A DNA stretch of 64,000 nt from Pseudomonas syringae (GTDB lineage Bacteria > Pseudomonadota > Gammaproteobacteria > Pseudomonadales > Pseudomonadaceae). A program made the position numbers and the translations under genes. Position 1 is the stretch's first letter. Each line of letters opens with the position of its first letter. The stretch is from assembly GCF_021606685.1 (NCBI RefSeq), contig NZ_WKCB01000014.1, forward strand, positions 27,707-91,706, read 5' to 3'. A model generated the notes under the pieces. That model was not told where the DNA came from and searched no databases. It saw only the letters and a program-made list of their open reading frames with translations. Of this stretch, positions 17,697 through 26,121 are shown piece by piece.

Positions 17697-18443
17697 ATGC
17701 TTCTACACACGTCTACCTGGATCGAGATCGGCCAGTTTCTGGAGCGCAGCCGCACAGTGGTGATTCCCATCGGCTCCAACGAACAGCACGGCCCCACCGG
17801 CCTGCTGGGCACCGACTGGATGTGCCCGGAAATCATCGCCCATGCGGCGCAGAAAAACGCCGATATCCTCATCGGCCCCACCTTCAATATCGGCATGGCC
17901 CAGCATCACCTGGGCTTTCCCGGCACCATTTCGTTGCGCCCTTCCACCTTTATTGCCGCGATTGGCGATTGGGTGCGCTCGCTGGCCGGGCATGGTTTCG
18001 AGAAGATCCTGTTCCTCAACGGCCACGGCGGCAATATCGCCACCATTGAAGCAGCGTTTTCCGAGCTGTACGCCGAAGCCAGCTTCGCCCGCCGCCCAGC
18101 CGGGTTTGCGCTGAAACTGGTGAACTGGTGGGACCTCGAAGGCGTCACCGACCTGGCCCATCGCCAATTCCCGGTGGGCCATGGCAGCCACGCCACGCCG
18201 TCGGAAATTGCGGTGACGCAATGGGCGTACCCCGAGTCGATCAAATCTGCCGACTACGCGCCGCAAATCGCCAATACCGGGCCGATCCGCGAAGCCCTGG
18301 ACTTCCGCGCACGCTTCCCCGACGGGCGCATGGGCTCGGACCCGGCCCTGGCGACCGTGGAAAAAGGCGGTGAGTTGGTAGCGTTGGCGGCTCAAGGGCT
18401 GGTCAAAGTGGTCGACAGTTTCAGCAACGAAGCCAGACCTTAA
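17697..18443 (+). CDS. creatininase-family amidohydrolase
   Basis: This 248-aa cytoplasmic protein has the creatininase fold motifs: PIGSNEQHGPTGLLGTDWM near residues 23-41 and FLNGHGGN near residue 105. It also has the later VGHGSHATPSEIA stretch; these supply the Glu, His and Asp metal ligands. Members include creatinine amidohydrolase and several ring-opening amidases (for example formamide-forming enzymes in riboflavin/F420 synthesis and MftE). The true substrate cannot be read from sequence or context. AAGAGAG upstream serves as ribosome-binding site. A REP hairpin follows immediately. Confidence 0.8.
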   Translation: MLLHTSTWIEIGQFLERSRTVVIPIGSNEQHGPTGLLGTDWMCPEIIAHAAQKNADILIGPTFNIGMAQHHLGFPGTISLRPSTFIAAIGDWVRSLAGHGFEKILFLNGHGGNIATIEAAFSELYAEASFARRPAGFALKLVNWWDLEGVTDLAHRQFPVGHGSHATPSEIAVTQWAYPESIKSADYAPQIANTGPIREALDFRARFPDGRMGSDPALATVEKGGELVALAAQGLVKVVDSFSNEARP

Positions 18444-18461
18444 CCCTGTATAAAACAGAAA

Positions 18462-18551
18462 TGTGGGAGCGGGCTTGCTCGCGAAAGCGGTGGTTCAGTC
18501 ACTAGTATCAGTGACTGACACGCCTCATTCGCGAGCAAGCCCGCTCCCACA
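18462..18551. repeat. REP/BIME hairpin pair (GCGGGCTTGCTCGCGAA type)
   Basis: TGTGGGAGCGGGCTTGCTCG at the left end is mirrored by the inverted copy ending at 18551, with about 40 bp of unrelated sequence between. This is the common Pseudomonas REP doublet. It sits between convergent genes (creatininase family and a lipoprotein) and may also terminate or stabilise both transcripts. Confidence 0.9.
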
Positions 18552-18563
18552 TTGGGTTATGCG

Positions 18564-18905
18564 TTAACGGCACTCTTGCGCCGCCAGCTCCAGCCGCGAC
18601 GGTGTGAGGGTCGATGCCAGCGGCTTGCGCTCATACAGAAAAACCTTGGTGCCCTCCTGGGACTTGTAGGCCTCCAGCACGTCATCGGCGGCAATCTTGC
18701 TGGTTAACAGCACCTTGGCGTGGCGCGAGTTCTGCGTCACGGTCGAGGTAATGCCGTGCTTTTCCAGCTTGGGCAACACGCATTGCACGTAGCCTTCAGG
18801 GGTCTTCGCGGTTTGCAGGGTCAAGCTCGGCGCATTCGGGGCGGTGACACAACCGGCCAGCAACAGGGAAGCAAAGGCCGTGGCCGGGACGAAAAAAGAG
18901 CGCAT
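18564..18905 (-). CDS. small lipoprotein, unknown function
   Basis: This 113-aa protein has a clear lipoprotein signal (MRSFFVPATAFASLLLAGC, lipobox LAGC), so it should be anchored in the envelope. The mature part is short, with two further Cys residues (YVQCVLPKL and the C-terminal AQECR) that could form a disulfide. ATG 18905 is preferred because it begins the signal peptide; the longer frame to 18950 adds aromatic residues without a signal. I do not recognise a named family. Confidence 0.75.
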   Translation of the reverse strand: MRSFFVPATAFASLLLAGCVTAPNAPSLTLQTAKTPEGYVQCVLPKLEKHGITSTVTQNSRHAKVLLTSKIAADDVLEAYKSQEGTKVFLYERKPLASTLTPSRLELAAQECR

Positions 18906-18939
18906 GAAAAAATCCTGATTATAAAAATAAAAGATCCAA

Positions 18940-19584
18940 TTAACCCGCACGGACTAGCGCCCTGAGCGACACATCAAACTGTTTCAAGGCATCCAGCTGC
19001 ACATCCCGCTGCTGCTCGATCTGCGCGGCAATTTCCGGCGCGGCCTTGTCACGTACCCACACCGAAGGCACCTGCTTGCGCACCGAGCCTTGGGCCTTGG
19101 CGATGTATTGCAGGTTGGCGTCATAAAACCGCGCAACAAACCGCGCCTCGACCTGATCGTTACGCTGGGTCAGCAGTTGATTATGGGTATCGAGCATCAC
19201 CACTACATCGGGGTGCGCCTGCACCAGGGCATCCAGGCTGTCGTAGACGGTCACCGACAGGAAGGTGCCTTGCAGCGAACTCATCAACCAATCAATGGCC
19301 AGCTCCGGGTCGGAGCTGTTGACGAACGCCTCGCGGATGCGCCCGTCGAGGGCATCCTTGGCGCCATTCAAGGCCATGTCGTGGTAGCGTTCAAGGTAGC
19401 TTAGGTTGTCGCGGGTGTTGTCGCTCAGCAACACACCCACCGACTGCGTGCGTTGCAGGGAGTCTACGCTACCGGCGATTGGTAGCAAATGGCCTGTAGG
19501 CAAGTCAGCGGCGATTGCCGCATTGTTCACCACAGCGGTGCCCAGCATCAAAGCCATCAAAGCCAGTTGAATAAACGTCCTCAT
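18940..19584 (-). CDS. exported hypothetical protein
   Basis: This 214-aa protein has an N-terminal signal peptide (FIQLALMALMLGTAVVNNAAIAAD), so it is periplasmic or secreted. The mature part contains VSVGVLLSDN-like and DVVVMLDTHNQLL segments and a charged C-terminal helix (AAQIEQQRDVQLDALKQFDVSLRAL). ATG 19584 begins the signal; the open frame upstream to 19728 is not plausible. It is followed by the small lipoprotein gene 34 bp downstream, so the two could be one transcript. The family is not recognised. Confidence 0.7.
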   Translation of the reverse strand: MRTFIQLALMALMLGTAVVNNAAIAADLPTGHLLPIAGSVDSLQRTQSVGVLLSDNTRDNLSYLERYHDMALNGAKDALDGRIREAFVNSSDPELAIDWLMSSLQGTFLSVTVYDSLDALVQAHPDVVVMLDTHNQLLTQRNDQVEARFVARFYDANLQYIAKAQGSVRKQVPSVWVRDKAAPEIAAQIEQQRDVQLDALKQFDVSLRALVRAG

Positions 19585-19716
19585 CGCGCATTTCCTTGAA
19601 CAGCGTCTCGATGGCGGCGATTTTGCGCTTTCCCTGCAAAAACAGAACTTGCAATGCTTGATGGTGACTATTATCTGAACCGATAGTGCACCCATAAAAT
19701 CTATAAGGACCACGCC

Positions 19717-19989
19717 ATGAAGCCCCACCAGAAAACCTTCGACCGCATTCGCGAAGCCGTCCTACCGGAGTTTCGTGAACGGGTCGCCGATTACCTGGCC
19801 GACTATGAAAACGTGCTGCAAGACACGGCAGCAGACGCGGACCACGCCAACGCCAGTGCCCAGCAGTTGCGCGGTTACCTGCGCGGCTTGAATACCACGC
19901 GGGTACTGGGCATGGCGGATTGGGAAGACCTGGACCGGCGTGTGGCGCAAATGACGGCCGACGCTACGGCGCCGGACGTGGCTGATTGA
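19717..19989 (+). CDS. small hypothetical protein
   Basis: This 90-aa soluble protein (start ATG 19717, AGGA nearby upstream) is rich in Asp, Ala and Arg and predicted mostly helical (FRERVADYLADYENVLQDTAADADHA). It has no signal peptide or recognisable motif. Its 3' end overlaps the convergent glutathione transferase gene by 26 bp. It is probably real because of its ribosome-binding site and codon usage, but no function can be given. Confidence 0.6.
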   Translation: MKPHQKTFDRIREAVLPEFRERVADYLADYENVLQDTAADADHANASAQQLRGYLRGLNTTRVLGMADWEDLDRRVAQMTADATAPDVAD

Positions 19990-20590
19990 CCCACGCCTGC
20001 ACCGAGGGCCGCTGCCACTGGCGTTGTGCGTAGGCCACCAGCTCGGCCGGCACGTTGTCGCCGTTGAGGATCAAGCGGTTGAGCATGACGGCCAGGTCTA
20101 CGTCGGCAATCGACCACTGGCCAAACAGGTGGTCCGGGTTACCCGCCAGCAACGCCTGCGCCGCGCTGATCAACTTGCGCGCAGCCGCTTGGGCCACCGG
20201 CGACAACGGCGGCATCTGCTCCCCGTAGAACACCACCCGCGTCGAACGCTCCTCGCGAATCGGCAGCAAATCGCTGCGCAGCCACGCCTGCACCTGGCGC
20301 GCCCTCGCCCGCTGTTTTGGATCAGCCGGGTACACCGCTGTTTCGGGGTAGACCTGCTCCAGGTACTCGGTGATTGCCGACGACTCCGACAACGCAAAGT
20401 CGCCCTCCACCAACGTCGGCACACGCTGGGTCACGGACAGCCGAGCGAAGTCAGCCGTGTGGTTCTGCGCGGCGTCCAGGTCCAGGGTGATCAGCTCGAA
20501 GGGCAGGCCTTTTTCCTGCAGGGCAACGAACACCGACAGGGCGTAAGGGCTGGTGAACAACGAATCAACGTAAAGACGTAACGGGTTCAT
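19964..20590 (-). CDS. yfcF: glutathione S-transferase, YfcF-like
   Basis: This 208-aa cytoplasmic protein has a thioredoxin-like N-terminal domain (RLYVDSLFTSPYALSVFVALQEKGLPFEL). The cis-Pro glutathione-binding motif QRVPTLVEGDFALSESSAITEYLEQ follows. The C-terminal all-helical domain contains GQWSIADVDLAVMLNRLIL. These features fit the YfcF group, which has glutathione transferase/peroxidase activity and is linked to oxidative stress in E. coli. It stands alone, with no detoxification neighbours. The symbol is assigned by resemblance. Confidence 0.82.
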   Translation of the reverse strand: MNPLRLYVDSLFTSPYALSVFVALQEKGLPFELITLDLDAAQNHTADFARLSVTQRVPTLVEGDFALSESSAITEYLEQVYPETAVYPADPKQRARARQVQAWLRSDLLPIREERSTRVVFYGEQMPPLSPVAQAAARKLISAAQALLAGNPDHLFGQWSIADVDLAVMLNRLILNGDNVPAELVAYAQRQWQRPSVQAWVNQPRPAP

Positions 20591-20744
20591 GGACGCTCTC
20601 CTTGGGTGAACCCGTACGCTACGAGATGTACGCGGATAAAGACAATGCAGGGTTTTTATGGGGGCATTCCTGACGGGAATAGCTACCCGGCAAACCCGCC
20701 ACTGCCCAGGAATGCACGCGCCTACAGTGCACCCTGCTCGGCCC

Positions 20745-23174
20745 TTAGAAGTCCACGGTCGCCGACAGCTTGACTGTGCGCGGCTCGCCCTGGGTCAAGT
20801 AGTTGTTGGCGGTTGAGGCCGAGGCCCAATAGGCCTTGTTGGCCACGTTCTCGACGTTGGCACGCAGGGTGATGTAGTTGTCATCGGCCTTGAAGCCGTA
20901 GCGCGCCCCGAGGTCTACGCGGGTCCAGGCCGGGATGCTCAGGCTGTTGCCCGCATCAACGAATTCGCCCCCGGTGCGCAGCAGCCGTGCATTGACCGCC
21001 GCACCCTGAATGCCCGGGATATCCCAGTCGGCACCGAGGTTGTACTGGAAGCGCGGCACGCCGGCGGCGCGATTGCCGTCGGTGAGGCCGTTGGAGGTGC
21101 TCTGCAACTCGGTGTGCATCCAGGTGGCGCCGGCCAGCAGGCGCAGGCCATCGACGGGCTCGCCGAAAACGTTGAGTTCCACGCCCTTGTTGATCTGCTT
21201 GCCGTCGACGCTGAAGGTGCTGGTGCCATCCGCGTTGCGGTTGGTGGCGTTGTTGGGCTGTTCGATGCGATACACACCCAGCGTGGCGCCAACGCTATCC
21301 CAATCGAGCTTGACCCCGGCTTCGGTCTGTTTGCTGCGGTTGGGCGCAAACGTCACATTCGGGTTGGTGACCCCGGTCGACGGTGACGTCGGCCCCTGGG
21401 CCAGGCCTTCGATGCGGTTGGCATACAACGACACGTGTTCCCACGGCTTGACCACCAGGCCATAGACCGGCGTGGTGATCGATTCGTCATAGTTGGCATT
21501 GCGCACGCCGGTGGTGGTGTTCCAGGCATCCACTTCGATGGTCTGGCGCCGTACGCCCACGGTCAGCAATACGCGATCGTCGATAAAGCCGAGGGTATCG
21601 GACACCGCCACGCTCTTGATGCGGTTCTTGCCGACGATGCGCGGGTCATGAATATCGCTGCCAAAGTAGGTCACGTTCGGGCGCGGTATCTGGATCGGGT
21701 TGTACAGGTCGCCCGGCTGACGGTTGGCCCGCAGGATCGCCTCAAACGCCGAACGCTGCTGGCCCCAGATCCCCGATACCCCCAGGTTCATCTGGTGGGT
21801 CACCGGCCCGGTGTCGAAGTGCCCGTTCAGGCCGCCCATGACGCTCTTGTTGTCTTCGTCGTGGGGCGAATACAAGAAGCCGATCTGCCCGGCGCCGTTG
21901 TTGCCCACGTACAGCGACGAGTACTGCCCGTTCTCCCGCGTATGTTTGGCGCCGCCGCCCACATAAGCCGTCCAGTGTTCATTCAGGTCGTATTCGGCGT
22001 TGAACATGCCGTAGGTGTCTTCCAGCTCGGACCAGCTCCAGTCCTGGGCGTAGTTGTGCTTGGCCGACGGCGCCTTGGGCACTTGGGTGCCGTTGGGGTA
22101 GACCACCGAGCGACCGTTGTTGATGCGCTGTTTCTGGTAGCCGAAATCGGTGGACAGGCGCAGGCGCTCGCCACGGTAATCCAGGGCCACGGCGATCAGT
22201 TGCGAGCTTTTGAATTCATCCTCTACGGCTGTATCGCCACCATGCCTGGCCAGGTTGACGCGTGCGCCAAAGCGGTTGTCTTCGCCAAAGCGCTGGCCCA
22301 GGTCGAGGTGCCCGCCGGCCTGCCCATCGGTGGTGGTGTCGAGAGTGACGCTGCGGGTAGCAATGTCTTCGGCGCGCTTGGGCACCAGGTTGACGCTGCC
22401 ACCAATGCCGCTGCCAGCGGGCGACACGCCATTGACGAAAGCGTTGGGGCCTTTGAACAGCTCGACGCGCTCCAGCGCCTCGGTGGTGATGATCTGCCGG
22501 GGCAGCACGCCGTACAGGCCATTGAAAGCGATGTCATCGGTGCTCAGCGGCAAGCCACGAATGGTGAACACCTGGGAAAAGTTGCCGAACCCCGAGGACT
22601 GACGCACCGACGCATCGTTGAGCAGCACATCACCGACGGTGCGCGCTTGCTGGTCGGCGATGGTCTTGGCGGTGTAGCTGACCACGCTGAACGGCACGTC
22701 ATTGATCGAGCGATTGCCCAGCACCCCCAGGCGCGCCGAACGCGCCACCTGACCACCGCTGTAGGTGTCGGCCTGTGCCCCGCTCGCTTCGCCGCTGATC
22801 ATCGTCGCGCTCAGTTGCACGGCGTCGCCAGTGGCTTGGGGCACTACGGTGTAGCCATTCGCGCCGGTGCTCTGCAGGGTATAGCCGCTGCCTTGCAACA
22901 ACTGCAGGAAGCCCGACTGCGCGGTATAGCTGCCCTGCAGGCCCGCGCTCTGCTGGTCGTTGAGCAGTGTGGAATCGAACGACAACGGCACGCCCGACAG
23001 CGCAGCGAACTGCGCCAGCACATTGCCCAACGGCCCCGGCGCGATGGTGTAACTGCGCGCGGTACTGGTCGCGACCTCAGCGGCCACAGCGCTGTGCAGC
23101 GGGGCGATGGCCGCCAGCGCGACAGCCAGGCTCAAGGCCTTCAAAGGACGGTTGGGGTGCGAGATGAAGGTCAT
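20745..23174 (-). CDS. TonB-dependent siderophore receptor with STN domain (locus C)
   Basis: This 809-aa receptor has a signal peptide (ALSLAVALAAIAPLHSAVAAE). An STN domain follows (SYTIAPGPLGNVLAQFAALSGVPLSF), then a plug with RSINDVPFSVVSYTAKTIADQQARTVGDVL and a VELFKGPNAFVNGVSPAGSGIGG block. The barrel ends in TVKLSATVDF. The overall pattern resembles hydroxamate-type receptors such as FiuA, but the ligand is not certain. ATG 23174 is preferred over 23180 because AGGA lies 6 bp upstream of it. It is the last gene of the sigma-FecR-receptor set transcribed leftward from 24713. Confidence 0.9.
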   Translation of the reverse strand: MTFISHPNRPLKALSLAVALAAIAPLHSAVAAEVATSTARSYTIAPGPLGNVLAQFAALSGVPLSFDSTLLNDQQSAGLQGSYTAQSGFLQLLQGSGYTLQSTGANGYTVVPQATGDAVQLSATMISGEASGAQADTYSGGQVARSARLGVLGNRSINDVPFSVVSYTAKTIADQQARTVGDVLLNDASVRQSSGFGNFSQVFTIRGLPLSTDDIAFNGLYGVLPRQIITTEALERVELFKGPNAFVNGVSPAGSGIGGSVNLVPKRAEDIATRSVTLDTTTDGQAGGHLDLGQRFGEDNRFGARVNLARHGGDTAVEDEFKSSQLIAVALDYRGERLRLSTDFGYQKQRINNGRSVVYPNGTQVPKAPSAKHNYAQDWSWSELEDTYGMFNAEYDLNEHWTAYVGGGAKHTRENGQYSSLYVGNNGAGQIGFLYSPHDEDNKSVMGGLNGHFDTGPVTHQMNLGVSGIWGQQRSAFEAILRANRQPGDLYNPIQIPRPNVTYFGSDIHDPRIVGKNRIKSVAVSDTLGFIDDRVLLTVGVRRQTIEVDAWNTTTGVRNANYDESITTPVYGLVVKPWEHVSLYANRIEGLAQGPTSPSTGVTNPNVTFAPNRSKQTEAGVKLDWDSVGATLGVYRIEQPNNATNRNADGTSTFSVDGKQINKGVELNVFGEPVDGLRLLAGATWMHTELQSTSNGLTDGNRAAGVPRFQYNLGADWDIPGIQGAAVNARLLRTGGEFVDAGNSLSIPAWTRVDLGARYGFKADDNYITLRANVENVANKAYWASASTANNYLTQGEPRTVKLSATVDF

Positions 23175-23265
23175 GGGCATTCCTGTCGGCGCAGTGCAAA
23201 GGTTGAGGGTTCTCCCCTACACCGGGCGACAACAAAAAAGGTATCAGCAAATCTCGACAATAATC

Positions 23266-24219
23266 TCAGCGCGGCTCAACGGTGACCCAGTAGCCGCTCA
23301 AGCTGCTGACGGTGACCGGCAGGGTTTCCTGCAACAAGCGCAGGCTGGCGTCGCTGTCGCGCAGCGGGAACGCCCCGGACACGCTAAGCCCCGCCACACT
23401 CGCGTGGCAGCGCAACACGCCACGGCGGTAACGCCCCAGTTCGTCGAGCAAATCCGCCAGGCGCATCTGTTGCGCCAGCAGCATGCCGTGTTCCCAGGTC
23501 AGCGCCGCGCGCTCTAACGGCGCCACGGCCGCCACGCTGTCGCTGCCGAACGCACTCTGCTCGCCGGCCTTGAGGATCACGCCTTGGGCAGCGTGCACCG
23601 GCAGCATCTCCACGGCGCCTTCGATCACCGCCACGCGGCTGCTGTGCTCGCCCACCCGTACGCTGAAATGCGTGCCCAGCGCACGGGCGCTGCCGTGGCG
23701 GGTCTGCACGCTAAACGGGCGATGGCTCGGCGCAGGGTCTTTGGCGGTGGTGATCATCACTTCGCCTTGCAGCAGTTCGACGCGCCGCACCTGGTCATTG
23801 AAGACGATATTCAACGCGCTGGCAGTGTTGATCAGCAGCCGCGTGCCATCAGGCAGGGTGAGGTGGCGCTGTTCGCCGACGGCGGTGTGCTGGTCGGCGG
23901 TCCAGGCCTGCCAGGGCTTTTGCTGCCAGGCCAACCACGTCGCTGGCCCCGCCAGCAGTAACAGGCCGAGGGCCTGGCGGCGGCCGAGGGATGGTTTGCG
24001 GCCGATGCGCTTGAGGGCGTCGCCGGCAATCGCGGCGGGCACGCTGTTGAAGTCGCCGAGAATCGCTTGCGCGCGCTGCCAGGCCTGGGCGTGCTGGGCG
24101 CTGCGGGTTTGCCACTGGGCGATGGCGCGGCGGTCTTCTTCGGTGGCGCTGCCCGATTGCAACTGCACCATCCAGTCGGCGGCTTCGCCGAGGATCAGCG
24201 GGTCGATCGACGGGTTCAT
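23266..24219 (-). CDS. FecR-family anti-sigma regulator (locus C)
   Basis: This 317-aa protein opens with a DUF4880-like sigma-binding part (ILGEAADWMVQLQSGSATEEDRRAIAQW). A membrane segment lies near residues 80-97, preceded by RRQ (RRQALGLLLLAGPATWLAW). The FecR domain reads LTLPDGTRLLINTASALNIVFND, and a C-terminal STN-contacting portion follows. It relays receptor occupancy to the adjacent sigma factor. Its ATG overlaps the sigma stop (ATGA), the usual coupling. The receptor gene starts 91 bp downstream. Confidence 0.9.
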   Translation of the reverse strand: MNPSIDPLILGEAADWMVQLQSGSATEEDRRAIAQWQTRSAQHAQAWQRAQAILGDFNSVPAAIAGDALKRIGRKPSLGRRQALGLLLLAGPATWLAWQQKPWQAWTADQHTAVGEQRHLTLPDGTRLLINTASALNIVFNDQVRRVELLQGEVMITTAKDPAPSHRPFSVQTRHGSARALGTHFSVRVGEHSSRVAVIEGAVEMLPVHAAQGVILKAGEQSAFGSDSVAAVAPLERAALTWEHGMLLAQQMRLADLLDELGRYRRGVLRCHASVAGLSVSGAFPLRDSDASLRLLQETLPVTVSSLSGYWVTVEPR

Positions 24220-24713
24220 GCCACGCTCAGGCAGGCGAGGAATGCATCGCGCATATAACGCTTGACCGACACCAGCGACACCTTGAGCTCATCGGCGATC
24301 TGCTGATACGTGAGGCCGTCGATCTGCGACAAGAGGAACGCCCGGCGGGTTTTCTCGGGCAGGTCGCGCAGCATCGCTTCAATGCGGTACAGCGCCTCGA
24401 GGATCAGCCATCGGGTTTCCGGCGACGGCACTTCCTGCTCGGGCAGGTGCGCGATGGTTTCCAGGTAAGCGCGTTCGACTTCCTGGCGGCGCCAGCTGTC
24501 GATCATCAGGCCTTTGGCGATATGGGTGAGCAAGGCGCGCGGTTCACTGCCGAAACCGGCGCTGTTCTGGCGCGTCAGCAGGCGCATGAAGGTGTCGTGG
24601 GCCAGGTCGGCGGCATCGCTGGCATTGCCCAGCTTGCGGTCGAGCCAGCGGTACAACCATCCGTGGTGTTCGCAGTACAGCGCCTGAATTGGCAGATTGA
24701 GGGAGGACGACAT
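24216..24713 (-). CDS. FecI-like ECF sigma factor (locus C)
   Basis: This 165-aa ECF sigma factor has region 2 DAADLAHDTFMRLL with RALLTHIAKGLMIDSWRRQ. Region 4 reads LPEKTRRAFLLSQIDGLTYQQIADELKVSLVSVKRYMRDAF. ATG 24713 gives the family-typical N-terminus and has a strong GTCGTCCTCCCT complement (GGGAGGAC) close by. The open frame extends upstream to 25031 but that runs antisense into the next gene and is rejected. It is paired with the FecR at 23266-24219 and should drive the receptor at 20745-23174. Confidence 0.9.
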   Translation of the reverse strand: MSSSLNLPIQALYCEHHGWLYRWLDRKLGNASDAADLAHDTFMRLLTRQNSAGFGSEPRALLTHIAKGLMIDSWRRQEVERAYLETIAHLPEQEVPSPETRWLILEALYRIEAMLRDLPEKTRRAFLLSQIDGLTYQQIADELKVSLVSVKRYMRDAFLACLSVA

Positions 24714-24747
24714 GCGAGTCACCGGCGCCAGGGCCAAGGAGTAATTA

Positions 24748-24764
24748 AGAATTGATCGCATTCT
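24748..24764. promoter_or_regulatory. inverted repeat, weak Fur-box candidate of locus C
   Basis: AGAAT (24748-24752) and ATTCT (24760-24764) form an inverted repeat around TGATCGC, 35 bp upstream of the sigma start. By hand count it matches the 19-bp Fur consensus at only 9 positions, so Fur control is expected from the gene type more than shown by the site. Confidence 0.3.
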
Positions 24765-24848
24765 AATCTGCGCAACGAATCGCGGCAACGCGTTAATTAA
24801 TGTTATAGGATAACGCCCCCTTTCCGCCCTGCCCCGGGACCCTTGCCC

Positions 24849-26003
24849 ATGACCGACGCTGTTCCCCCGCGCCAACGCCTGCTTTCCATCGACGCCCTGC
24901 GCGGCCTTGTGATCCTGTTTATGTTGCTCGACCACGTGCGCGAAACCTTCCTGCTGCACCGGCAGGTCAGCGACCCGATGAGCATCGACAGCACCGAACC
25001 CGCGCTGTTTATCAGCCGCACCCTGGCCCACCTGTGTGCGCCAGTGTTTGTGTTACTGACCGGCTTGTCGGCGTTTTTGTACGGCCAGAAATACCAGGGC
25101 CGAAGCGACGTGTCGACGTTCCTGTTCAAGCGCGGGTTGTTTCTGGTGGTGCTGGAATTCACCCTGGTCAACTTCGCCTGGACCTTCCAACTGCCCCCCA
25201 GCGTGATCTACCTGCAAGTGATCTGGGCGATTGGCGTGAGCATGCTCGCCCTCGCCGCCCTGGTGTGGCTGCCGCGTCCGCTGCTGATCGGGCTGGCGCT
25301 GCTGATCATCGGCGGGCACAACCTGTTGGATGGTGTGCACTTTGCGCCGGGTTCGGCAGCGCAGAACCTGTGGGCGATTGTGCATGAGCGCAGCTGGATC
25401 GACGTGAGTGACACCCTGCGCCTGCGCACCACCTACCCGGTGCTGCCGTGGATCGGCGTAATCGCCCTGGGCTACGGCCTCGGCCCGTGGTTTGCCAGCG
25501 CCACGCCGCCGGCGCTGCGCCAGCGCTATCTGTGGCTGGCAGGTGCCGGTGCATTGGTGGGGTTCGGGGTGTTGCGGCTGGTCAATGGCTATGGCGAGAA
25601 GCCGTGGCAGCTGCATGACAGCGCCGTGCAAACGCTGATGAGCGTCTTCAACATCACCAAGTACCCGCCTTCGCTGCTGTTTCTGGCATTGACCCTGGGC
25701 ATTGGCCTGCTGTTGTTGCTGGCGTTTGAACGCGCCGGGCATAAACGCTGGATCGGCGTGCTGGCGGTGTTTGGCGCCGCGCCGATGTTCTTTTATCTGC
25801 TGCACCTGTATGTGCTGAAAGTGCTGTACGTGGCGTGTGTGGCGCTGTTTGGCCTCAACCACGGCGCCTACTTCGGCTTCGACAGCATCGGCGCGGTGTG
25901 GCTGGTTGCGCTGGTGTTGCCCCTGGCCCTGTACCCGCCGGTGCGCTGGTTCGCCGGGCTCAAGGCGCGGCGTCGCGACCTGGCCTGGCTTAAATACCTT
26001 TAA
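24849..26003 (+). CDS. DUF1624/heparan-alpha-glucosaminide N-acetyltransferase-like membrane protein
   Basis: This 384-aa polytopic inner-membrane protein starts RLLSIDALRGLVILFMLLDHVRETF. That is the hallmark of the acyltransferase_3-related DUF1624/HGSNAT group, with the conserved DALRG and DHVR. About ten hydrophobic segments follow, including FVLLTGLSAFLYG and FYLLHLYVLKVLYV. Members are thought to move acetyl groups across the membrane, but the substrate of bacterial forms is generally unknown. ATG 24849 is preferred to TTG 24843. It is divergent from the locus C sigma gene, and a REP doublet follows. Confidence 0.8.
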   Translation: MTDAVPPRQRLLSIDALRGLVILFMLLDHVRETFLLHRQVSDPMSIDSTEPALFISRTLAHLCAPVFVLLTGLSAFLYGQKYQGRSDVSTFLFKRGLFLVVLEFTLVNFAWTFQLPPSVIYLQVIWAIGVSMLALAALVWLPRPLLIGLALLIIGGHNLLDGVHFAPGSAAQNLWAIVHERSWIDVSDTLRLRTTYPVLPWIGVIALGYGLGPWFASATPPALRQRYLWLAGAGALVGFGVLRLVNGYGEKPWQLHDSAVQTLMSVFNITKYPPSLLFLALTLGIGLLLLLAFERAGHKRWIGVLAVFGAAPMFFYLLHLYVLKVLYVACVALFGLNHGAYFGFDSIGAVWLVALVLPLALYPPVRWFAGLKARRRDLAWLKYL

Positions 26004-26019
26004 CCCAACACAGGCCAAA

Positions 26020-26108
26020 TGTGGGAGCGGGCTTGCTCGCGAAGACTGAGTGTCAGCCGACGTATCTGCAGCTGATAAACCGCATTCGCGAGCAAGCCCG
26101 CTCCCACA
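26020..26108. repeat. REP/BIME hairpin pair (GCGGGCTTGCTCGCGAA type)
   Basis: TGTGGGAGCGGGCTTGCTCG at 26020 is mirrored by the inverted copy ending at 26108, followed by TTTTT. It sits between convergent genes (the DUF1624 gene and metE) and is the same subtype as the element at 18462-18551. The T run suggests a second role as terminator. Confidence 0.9.
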
Positions 26109-26121
26109 TTTTTTACCGCGT

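Noticed and set aside
21435..23285. 616-aa open frame on the plus strand across receptor C
   Set aside because: Antisense to a well-supported TonB receptor; no family features.
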